A stretch of DNA of 27,799 nucleotides from contig JAVVER010000033.1 in the NCBI GenBank assembly GCA_032251145.1, positions 1 to 27,799 on the forward strand. The letters are read 5' to 3'. The stretch is from BRH-c54 sp032251145. GTDB taxonomy: Bacteria > Bacteroidota > Bacteroidia > Flavobacteriales_E > Vicingaceae. Made by a program: the position numbers and the translations under genes. Positions 22,173 through 27,799 of the stretch are shown here, one piece after another (the first letter of the stretch is position 1; each line of letters begins with the position of its first letter). The notes under the pieces were generated by a model. That model was not told the DNA's origin and did not search any database. It saw only the letters and a program-made list of their open reading frames with translations.

Positions 22173-22730
22173 TTAAGGTAATGATTTGGAATGTTTGACT
22201 CTTTCTTGTTTGTAAAAATTAATTGCTAAAAAAATCATTATTGCTAAACTTATAAAAATCAATACATAAGGTAAATATAATTTTTTATAATACAATTGAT
22301 ATTCTTCTGACAACAAAAGCATTGTGGTTGAAGTGCCAACTATAAAACTAAATATAATTAACCCTTTTGGCACAATAGCTCCTAAAGAATAGATTAAAGA
22401 ATTTTTATTCGTTGGAAGTTTATAAAATAACTTATTAAAACTATTTGGGGTATTAAAGTGAAAAACGGATACAAATTGTTTTAAAGAAATATCTGATGAG
22501 AAAGAAATGGTCTTTATTTCTCTGAAGTGATAAATAAAGTTTGTATATATTAAAAAAGAAACACCTGTAAACTGAAACAACAAGGTACCCAACCATCCAA
22601 AATCAAAAATAGATACTAAAGGGTTGAGTTCTCCTTCCAAATCAGGGATGTACAAATAAGTTGTTGTTATATCATATAACCTTGATATTATTAATAGCAA
22701 TGCCGTTATTATGAATCGTTTCATTTTCAT
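22173..22730 (-). CDS. Hypothetical membrane protein
   Basis: The 185-residue protein has about four hydrophobic segments: residues 4-20, about 42-62, about 115-140 and about 150-170. A charged loop lies around 75-105. RLYDITTTYLYIPDLEGELNPL is reminiscent of small DUF5658-like membrane proteins that place a D-x-x-T-T and an N-P in the first loop, but I do not claim membership. It is transcribed with YjdM downstream in order of position but 41 bp apart, so co-transcription is unclear. Two alternative ATGs lie at 22730 and 22724. Function unknown. Confidence 0.6.
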   Translation of the reverse strand: MKMKRFIITALLLIISRLYDITTTYLYIPDLEGELNPLVSIFDFGWLGTLLFQFTGVSFLIYTNFIYHFREIKTISFSSDISLKQFVSVFHFNTPNSFNKLFYKLPTNKNSLIYSLGAIVPKGLIIFSFIVGTSTTMLLLSEEYQLYYKKLYLPYVLIFISLAIMIFLAINFYKQERVKHSKSLP

Positions 22731-22771
22731 ATATCATACTAGTTGGAATAACGAATAATGTAAAAACTTAA

Positions 22772-23113
22772 TCACGCTTTCTTTACAAATTCAGATTTTA
22801 ATGCCATGGAGCCAAAACCATCAATTTTACAATCGATATTATGGTCGCCATCAACCAAGCGAATACTTTTTACTTTTGTCCCTGCTTTTACAGGTTTTGG
22901 AGCACCTTTAACAGGTAAATCTTTTATAACCACTACGGCATCGCCATCTTTTAAAATATTACCATTACTATCTTTTACTATCAGTTCATTTTCGGCAGCC
23001 ATTTCTTCAGGACTCCATTCAAAACTGCATTCTGGACAAGCAAATAAATTATTTTCAGTTGGGTATCCATAAGGCGATTTGCAGTTAGGACAGGGTGTTA
23101 TTTCTTCTTGCAT
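22772..23113 (-). CDS. YjdM/PhnA family zinc-ribbon protein
   Basis: The 113-residue protein has an N-terminal zinc ribbon: CPNCKSPYGYPTENNLFACPEC (Cys8, Cys11, Cys26, Cys29). A small beta domain follows, with DGDAVVVIKDLPVKG, KAGTKVKSIRL, GDHNIDCKIDGFGSMALKSEFVKK. This pattern is diagnostic of YjdM (formerly PhnA), historically annotated as alkylphosphonate uptake but now considered of uncertain function. No phosphonate genes are nearby, so a phosphonate role is not supported. Confidence 0.9.
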   Translation of the reverse strand: MQEEITPCPNCKSPYGYPTENNLFACPECSFEWSPEEMAAENELIVKDSNGNILKDGDAVVVIKDLPVKGAPKPVKAGTKVKSIRLVDGDHNIDCKIDGFGSMALKSEFVKKA

Positions 23114-23189
23114 TAGTTATGTTTTTTTAACTATAGTATTTTTTATTGCAATTTAATTGTTTTATATTTTACGTTTTAATATTGTACAA

Positions 23190-23510
23190 TTAGTATTTTT
23201 TTTTCTTTAGCTCTTTTTTTGTTTTATCATAATGATCATATACTGTTTTAATAAAGCTAAGTATTAATCCTAATCCAATTAAAACATAAATCATATTGAA
23301 AATTTTACCTGCATCGCTATTTGGAGTAATGTCTCCATACCCAATAGTTGTAAGGGTTATTACACAAAAATAAATTGAGTCTAACCACCTCCATCCTTCT
23401 AAATAATGAAAAACAGAAGCTCCAATAAGAATTACAATTATAGTTGTAATTAATAACTCTAAATAATCTCTATCTTTTAAAAAACTTAGAACAGCTTTCC
23501 AAATCAACAT
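23190..23510 (-). CDS. Two-TM potassium channel protein
   Basis: The 106-residue protein has two membrane helices (about 20-34 and 68-90) around a pore helix and selectivity filter TIGYGD (residues 55-60, in VITLTTIGYGDITP), the signature of potassium channels. HYLEGWRWLDSIYF forms the turret and pore helix. There is no RCK or cyclic-nucleotide domain, only a short basic tail (HYDKTKKELKKKK). It probably forms tetramers. The unusually basic tail ends in five lysines. It is followed after 76 bp by the YjdM gene in the same direction. Confidence 0.92.
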   Translation of the reverse strand: MLIWKAVLSFLKDRDYLELLITTIIVILIGASVFHYLEGWRWLDSIYFCVITLTTIGYGDITPNSDAGKIFNMIYVLIGLGLILSFIKTVYDHYDKTKKELKKKKY

Positions 23511-23671
23511 AGTAATTTATAAATGATAAGGAGGTAACACCTCAATAAATTTAAAACATGGTAAAACTACCATTTTTTGATAATATTTACCCATTTACAC
23601 AGCCATTATGTAAAATAAATATGCTTAAATTTACAAACTATCCAGCTTAATTTCCAAAAAAAATAAATATA

Positions 23672-24136
23672 ATGAAAAAAATAACTTTTATCACATGTTT
23701 AATTATGTCTTCGTTATTAACAATAAATGTTAAAGCTCAGAAGATGAATAATAAAAAAATTTCAAAATTATTAGAAAATGTTACAGATAGTGTAAATGGC
23801 CAAACAGGTTATTGGCAGTTTAAGTATTTTGATAGATATTTTTTATTAATTACAGATGAAACTAATAATAGAATGAGGATAATGTCTCCAATTGCCAATG
23901 AAAGTGATTTAGACGATATTTATTTAAAAAAAGCTTTAGAAGCAAATTACCACTCAGCATTAGATGTAAAATATGCATTGGCAGAAGGGGTTATGTGGTC
24001 TGTTTTTATTCATCCTCTAAAAGAGTTAAGTAATAAACAGTTATTAGATGCTATTTCGCAGGTTTATGCAGCTGCTGCAACTTTTGGCTATTCGTACTCT
24101 AGTACTAACTTTGTATTTGGAAAATCAGAAAACTAG
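23672..24136 (+). CDS. Hypothetical secreted protein
   Basis: The 154-residue protein has a signal peptide (MKKITFITCLIMSSLLTINVKAQ). The mature domain has DRYFLLITDETNNRMRIMSPIANESDLDD, a helical stretch YLKKALEANYHSALDVKYALAEGVMWSVFIHPL, and a final helix with KQLLDAISQVYAAAATFGYSY. The alternation of a strand sheet with a central helix, plus LITDExxNRMRIMSPI, resembles CesT/YbjN-type chaperone-like folds. I regard this as weak similarity and do not assign a function. It converges on the ABC transporter pair, and a weak A/T hairpin (24151-24167) lies between them. Confidence 0.7.
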   Translation: MKKITFITCLIMSSLLTINVKAQKMNNKKISKLLENVTDSVNGQTGYWQFKYFDRYFLLITDETNNRMRIMSPIANESDLDDIYLKKALEANYHSALDVKYALAEGVMWSVFIHPLKELSNKQLLDAISQVYAAAATFGYSYSSTNFVFGKSEN

Positions 24137-24150
24137 TTGAGTTTTTTCGA

Positions 24151-24167
24151 ATTTTTTGTTAAAAAAT
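24151..24167. terminator. Weak A/T hairpin between convergent genes
   Basis: ATTTTTT and AAAAAAT form a 7-bp perfect stem with a GTT loop between the stops of the convergent genes (24136 and 24186). It contains no G/C pair, so a terminator role is uncertain. Confidence 0.3.
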
Positions 24168-24185
24168 CTTTTAATGGTATAAAAA

Positions 24186-24923
24186 TCAAAAATACTTTAA
24201 TTTCAAGCCTCCAAATAGTGCTTCAATCTTTCCTGATTTTATAAAATATTCTGGTGTGTTTGCTTCTAATTGATTATTATTTATCAACCAAATTTCATCG
24301 GCATAGTTTAATGCTAAATTTAATTGATGTGATGAAATTATTATGGTTTTTTGTTGTTTTTCAACCAATTGATCAAGCAAATCAAATAATTCAGACTGAT
24401 TTACTAAATCAAGGTGAGAAGTAGGTTCGTCTAAAAATATAATGGGTGTATTTTGAGCAATAGCTCTTGCCAATGCTACTTTTTGCCTTTCTCCATCACT
24501 CAAATTTGCAATGTTTGTAGCTGCAAAATTGGTAATTCCACAAAGCTCCATTGCTTGATTTATTTGCCTATTATCTTCTTCTTTTTTTTGAGCTAACCAA
24601 TTAGTATAAGGATATCTGCCATAAGCAACAAAATCTTTAACTGTAATACTATTAATTGCTGGTGGAGAAGTAAGTACCACGCTAAACAATTTCGATTTTT
24701 CTTTATGATTTAATTCTTTGTTGATTTTTTCTCCAAAAAATATTTCCCCATCAATTGCTGGAATTAAACCAGAAAGCGTTTTTAATAATGTAGATTTTCC
24801 TTGACCGTTTCTTCCTATGAGTGTAATAAGTTTGGGTTGGTCTATATCCAAACTTATATTACTCAATACCTTATTTTTATTGTAGCCAATACTTAATGAT
24901 GATATGGAAAGGATGTTTTTCAA
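24186..24923 (-). CDS. ABC transporter ATP-binding protein (FecE/BtuD type)
   Basis: The 245-residue protein has a Walker A GRNGQGKST (37-45), a signature motif LSDGERQKVALARA, Walker B IIFLDEPTSHLD and switch His in SSHQLNLAL. Together with the FecCD permease it would power uptake of an iron chelate, haem or cobalamin across the inner membrane. The start is TTG at 24923 and overlaps the permease TGA as TTGA, so the two are probably translated together. No periplasmic binding protein or TonB receptor is encoded nearby, so the substrate cannot be named. Confidence 0.93.
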   Translation of the reverse strand: MKNILSISSLSIGYNKNKVLSNISLDIDQPKLITLIGRNGQGKSTLLKTLSGLIPAIDGEIFFGEKINKELNHKEKSKLFSVVLTSPPAINSITVKDFVAYGRYPYTNWLAQKKEEDNRQINQAMELCGITNFAATNIANLSDGERQKVALARAIAQNTPIIFLDEPTSHLDLVNQSELFDLLDQLVEKQQKTIIISSHQLNLALNYADEIWLINNNQLEANTPEYFIKSGKIEALFGGLKLKYF

Positions 24924-25954
24924 TTTAATGCTGCAATTTTTTTATTTCTAAAAATTATCCAAAAGATAAAAGGAATACCAATTAATGAAGTAACCGCATT
25001 AATAGGAAAGGTTTTGTCGCTTCCGGGTAGTTGAGCAATAATATCAGCCAACAACATAATGTTAATGCCTAACAACACACACAAAGGCACTAAATAAAAA
25101 TGATTGGCAGATTTAAAAAAAATTCTGGCAATATGTGGTGTAATAATTCCAACAAAACCTATTGGACCGCAAAAAGCAGTAATGCTTCCTGCTAATAAAG
25201 CGGTAACTAAAATTACCAAATACCTAGTAACATTTACATTTGTCCCTAGCGACAGGGCATAATCTTCACCCAATAAATAAGCATTTAATTGTTTGGAAAT
25301 AGAAAAAGCAGCTACCAAACCTATCATTACAATAAAAAATAACATTTTTAAACTTTTTGGAGCTACACTGCTTAAATCTCCCATAGTCCATAAAACAAAG
25401 GATTTTAAACTATCTTCTTGAGAAAAATATTCTAATATGCTAATAAAAGCAGTAGCAATGCTTCCTATCATTATTCCCAATATTAAAACCGTCATTATAT
25501 CTTTTAGCTTAGCAATAGCCGCCATTAACAGCAACAAGACTAAAACAGCACCCAAAATGGCGCTGACAACAATACCGTAATTAGCAAACCAAACCGAACT
25601 ACTTAAAGAAATTCCCAACACAGAAAACCCCATTATAAAAACAGCTACGCCCAGCCCTGCCCCTGAACTTATTCCTAAAATATAAGGACCCGCCAACGGG
25701 TTTCTAAATAAGGTTTGCATTTGCAAACCACTAACAGCCAATGCACTTCCTGCTAAAATTGCTGCTAAAGCTCTCGGTAACCTAGAAGATATTAATATGA
25801 TGTTCCAACTTTCTTTTTCTGCTTCATTCCCCAATAAAATATCTACAATTGAAGCAAGAGGAATATGCACAGAGCCCAACGCTAAATCTGCCATAAACAA
25901 CACTATGCTGCTTATTACTAAACCAATACTTAATATAGAAAATTTAGAAGTCAA
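24920..25954 (-). CDS. FecCD-family ABC transporter permease
   Basis: The 344-residue protein has about ten membrane segments and FecCD landmarks: SRLPRALAAILAGSALAVSGLQMQTLFRNPLAGPYILGISSGAGLGVA, LILGIMIGS, and GPIGFVGIITPHIARIFF with the cytoplasmic coupling loop. GSDKTFPINAVTSLIGIPFIFWII closes the family pattern. The start is TTG at 25954: an in-frame TAA lies immediately upstream and no ATG occurs before the first membrane helix is well under way. It would import an iron-siderophore, haem or cobalamin-like substrate. The TACTTTTA at 25996-26003 (minus strand) is a near match to the -7 box, with a TTG about 21 bases further out. Confidence 0.92.
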   Translation of the reverse strand: MTSKFSILSIGLVISSIVLFMADLALGSVHIPLASIVDILLGNEAEKESWNIILISSRLPRALAAILAGSALAVSGLQMQTLFRNPLAGPYILGISSGAGLGVAVFIMGFSVLGISLSSSVWFANYGIVVSAILGAVLVLLLLMAAIAKLKDIMTVLILGIMIGSIATAFISILEYFSQEDSLKSFVLWTMGDLSSVAPKSLKMLFFIVMIGLVAAFSISKQLNAYLLGEDYALSLGTNVNVTRYLVILVTALLAGSITAFCGPIGFVGIITPHIARIFFKSANHFYLVPLCVLLGINIMLLADIIAQLPGSDKTFPINAVTSLIGIPFIFWIIFRNKKIAALN

Positions 25955-26072
25955 TTATAATTTTTAAGAATTTTTAAGCTACCATTTTTAGGTTATAAAA
26001 GTAGATATAATGCCTCAATTTATCCAAAAAATACTAAACGTAAATAAATTCTTTTTTTTCATTAGAAAGAAT

Positions 26073-26080
26073 TATCTTTG
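26073..26080 (+). promoter_or_regulatory. Candidate -7 box for the alpha-oxoamine synthase gene
   Basis: TATCTTTG, an exact TAnnTTTG match, lies 26 bases before the ATG at 26107. No clear -33 TTG was seen; the region is T-rich. Confidence 0.42.
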
Positions 26081-26106
26081 CCGCTCTAAAATTAAATCTT
26101 AGACAC

Positions 26107-27354
26107 ATGAATGATATTTTTGAAAAAATTAAGAACAATAGAGGTCCTTTAGGTAAATACTCTAAAGAGGCTCATGGTTATTTTGCTTTTCCGAAATTAG
26201 AAGGAGAGTTAAATAACAAAATGAAATTTAGGGGAAAAGAAGTCTTACAATGGAGTTTAAATAATTACTTAGGTTTAGGAAATCATCCTGAAATAAGAAA
26301 GGTAGATACAACTGCAGCGGCAGAATGGGGGTTAGCTTATCCAATGGGTGCCAGAATGATGTCTGGAAATTCTAATTTACACGAAGAACTAGAAACACAA
26401 TTAGCTGATTTTGAAAAGAAACAAGATGCTATTTTACTAAATTTTGGTTACCAAGGAATGGTTTCTGCTATTGACGCATTGGTTGACAGAAATGATGTTA
26501 TTGTTTATGATGCTGAATCTCACGCTTGTATTTTAGATGGTGTTAGATTGCATCAAGGTAAACGTTTTGTTTATCAGCATAACGATATGGATAGCTTAAG
26601 AAATATGCTGCAAAAAGCTACTAAATTAGTAGAAAAAACTAAAGGTGCTATTTTAGTTATTACAGAAGGGGTTTTTGGAATGTCTGGCAATCAAGGTAAA
26701 TTGAAAGAAATTGTAGCATTAAAATCTGAATTTAACTTCAGGCTTTTTGTTGATGATGCTCATGGTTTTGGAACTATGGGGCCAACAGGTGCTGGAACAG
26801 GTGAAGCTCAAGGTTGTCAGGATGGAATTGATGTTTATTTTGGTACATTTGCTAAAGCAATGGCTAGCATAGGCGGTTTTATTGCTGCTGATGAGCAAGT
26901 TATAGAATATTTTCGATATAATATGCGTTCTCAAATATACGCTAAGTCAATGCCAATGCCATTAGTTGTTGGTAACCTTAAGCGTTTAGAAATGCTAAAA
27001 AACAGTCCTGAATTAAGAGAAAAATTATGGACAATAGCCAACGCTCTTCAAAACGGTTTAAAAGAAAACGGTTTTAATATAGGAACTACTACTACTCAGG
27101 TTACTCCTGTTGTTTTAAGTGGAGACATACCTGAAGCTACTAACTTAATTATAGATTTAAGAGAAACCTATAACTTATTCTGTTCGATAGTAGTTTACCC
27201 TGTTGTTCCTAAAGGAGTAATTATGCTTAGATTAATTCCAACAGCAATGCATACCTTAGAAGATGTTGAATACACTATCAATACTTTTAAATTAGTAAAA
27301 GAAAAATTACTTAAAGGAGATTACAAATCTGAAAGCATTGCTTCTATATCGTAA
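26107..27354 (+). CDS. Alpha-oxoamine synthase: serine palmitoyltransferase or cysteate acyltransferase
   Basis: The 415-residue PLP enzyme belongs to fold-type I, alpha-oxoamine synthase family. Key residues are His139 (AESHAC), Asp217 and His219 (VDDAHGFG), and the PLP lysine Lys250 (GTFAKAMASIGGF). WSLNNYLGLGNHPE and GARMMSGNSNLHEELE are usual near the N-terminus, and LIPTAMHTLEDVEYTI near the C-terminus. Bacteroidota use such enzymes for serine plus acyl-CoA/ACP to 3-keto-sphinganine (Spt), or cysteate plus acyl-ACP in sulfonolipid (capnine) synthesis. The sequence motifs alone do not decide. The inositol-lipid operon 8 kb away makes a sphingolipid role attractive. Single gene, with a terminator hairpin after it. 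Confidence 0.85.
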   Translation: MNDIFEKIKNNRGPLGKYSKEAHGYFAFPKLEGELNNKMKFRGKEVLQWSLNNYLGLGNHPEIRKVDTTAAAEWGLAYPMGARMMSGNSNLHEELETQLADFEKKQDAILLNFGYQGMVSAIDALVDRNDVIVYDAESHACILDGVRLHQGKRFVYQHNDMDSLRNMLQKATKLVEKTKGAILVITEGVFGMSGNQGKLKEIVALKSEFNFRLFVDDAHGFGTMGPTGAGTGEAQGCQDGIDVYFGTFAKAMASIGGFIAADEQVIEYFRYNMRSQIYAKSMPMPLVVGNLKRLEMLKNSPELREKLWTIANALQNGLKENGFNIGTTTTQVTPVVLSGDIPEATNLIIDLRETYNLFCSIVVYPVVPKGVIMLRLIPTAMHTLEDVEYTINTFKLVKEKLLKGDYKSESIASIS

Positions 27355-27387
27355 ACCAACTTTTTTTTTTGAAAAATAGTACTATAA

Positions 27388-27425
27388 AAGACCGAATTGA
27401 ATTAATTTAATTCGGTCTTATTTTT
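27388..27425 (+). terminator. Terminator after the alpha-oxoamine synthase gene
   Basis: AAGACCGAATTGAA and TTTAATTCGGTCTT can form a stem of up to 14 pairs (one G-T wobble) with a TTAA loop, followed by a T-rich tail. It lies 33 bp behind the stop and could also serve the convergent transposase side. Confidence 0.8.
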
Positions 27426-27431
27426 ATTACT

Positions 27432-27799
27432 TTAACTATCAAAATATAAAAAATTCAAAACCAACCTCCCCTGTGTTATAGAACAATTCGGTTTGGAGGT
27501 TGGGTGGTTTTGTTCTTTTTTGTAAGTTCTTCGGCTGTTTTCAATTACCAAAAAAATATATAAATTGCTTATTAAATGTATTCTGACCAATACTGCTACT
27601 GTCGGAAAGGCTTTTTTAGTTTTTGATTTTGCTTTTACAACCATCAAAAGCAATTGTGTAATAAGTGTTATCCAAATTTGTGTTTTAATGCCGTTTTCTG
27701 TTTCAGAATAAAAATAGTGTAGTTGAAAGTTTTGCTTTAATTTTTTAAAAAGCAACTCAATTTGCCAACGAATTTTATAAATCAAAGCCACTTCTTCAT
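27432..27799 (-). CDS. IS4-family transposase, C-terminal part (continues beyond the window)
   Basis: The C-terminal 122 residues visible contain the IS4 hallmark Y-x2-R-x3-E-x6-K as YKIRWQIELLFKKLK, which carries the catalytic Glu of the DDE triad. A hydrophobic stretch (WITLITQLLLMVVKA) follows, then a tail ending SKPNCSITQGRLVLNFLYFD and Ser before the stop. The reading frame stays open to the window edge, so the N-terminal Asp residues are outside. No terminal inverted repeat could be fixed on the stop-codon side. The element inserts behind the alpha-oxoamine synthase terminator. Confidence 0.85.
   Translation of the reverse strand, partial: EEVALIYKIRWQIELLFKKLKQNFQLHYFYSETENGIKTQIWITLITQLLLMVVKAKSKTKKAFPTVAVLVRIHLISNLYIFLVIENSRRTYKKEQNHPTSKPNCSITQGRLVLNFLYFDS

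Noticed and set aside
22772..23113. Phosphonate metabolism locus
   Set aside because: YjdM/PhnA is an isolated zinc-ribbon gene with no phosphonate genes nearby, and its old name is misleading.
27470..27500. Terminal inverted repeat of the IS4 element
   Set aside because: This stretch lies inside the transposase frame; the true end could not be defined because the other end is outside the window.

Overview
The window looks like a low-GC chromosome segment from a Bacteroidota bacterium, most likely Flavobacteriia-like. The evidence is the strong AT bias, the lack of clear Shine-Dalgarno sequences, repeated TAnnTTTG -7 promoter boxes, a secreted esterase ending in a type IX secretion (T9SS) sorting domain, TPR-SpoIIE phosphatase architecture, and genes typical of the phylum (DUF4833, Aur1-like PAP2, an alpha-oxoamine synthase of the sphingolipid/sulfonolipid type). 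No rRNA, tRNA or CRISPR array was seen.

Layout. (1) 1-10826 is a surface-polysaccharide locus, almost all on the minus strand. A tightly coupled operon runs wzx-like flippase, wzy-like polymerase, SDR epimerase, GT4, NeuD/PglD-like acyltransferase (apparently C-terminally truncated), GT2 and methyltransferase. Further down are an O-antigen ligase-like protein and UDP-GlcNAc 2-epimerase (wecB). One plus-strand gene (2648-3871) sits among them and encodes an exported protein related to the N,N-dimethylformamidase large subunit. (2) 11000-14268 holds housekeeping genes: queD-folE (pterin/7-deazaguanine entry), a BI-1/YccA membrane protein and the ychF GTPase. A palindromic MITE-like element lies just beyond the ychF stop. 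(3) 14448-14926 is a small membrane-protein gene that looks broken by a one-base deletion. (4) 15129-18649 is a four-gene inositol-lipid operon: CDP-alcohol phosphatidyltransferase, DUF4833, Aur1/Ipt1-like PAP2 and myo-inositol-phosphate synthase, closed by a terminator. (5) 18754-24136 contains a possible 36-residue ORF, a T9SS esterase, a TPR-SpoIIE phosphatase, an unknown membrane protein, YjdM/PhnA, a two-TM potassium channel and a small secreted protein. (6) 24186-25954 is a FecCD/FecE-type importer pair. (7) 26107-27354 is an alpha-oxoamine synthase (serine palmitoyltransferase or cysteate acyltransferase). (8) The window ends inside an IS4-family transposase.

How the parts connect. The polysaccharide locus has the parts of a Wzx/Wzy-dependent pathway: a nucleotide-sugar supplier (WecB), glycosyltransferases, modifying enzymes, flippase, polymerase and ligase. 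The inositol cluster would make inositol phosphate, couple it to CDP-diacylglycerol and dephosphorylate or transfer the product. The alpha-oxoamine synthase about 8 kb away could supply a sphingoid or sulfonolipid base. Inositol phospholipids or inositol sphingolipids are therefore plausible products (inference).

The less ordinary signals are non-coding or structural. They are a 19-base identical motif in two distant places that begins a chain of tiny overlapping ORFs, a dispersed REP-like repeat, a heptamer array overlapping the wecB stop, divergent genes whose start codons are 5 bp apart with each -7 box inside the other gene, and several TTGA stop/start overlaps.
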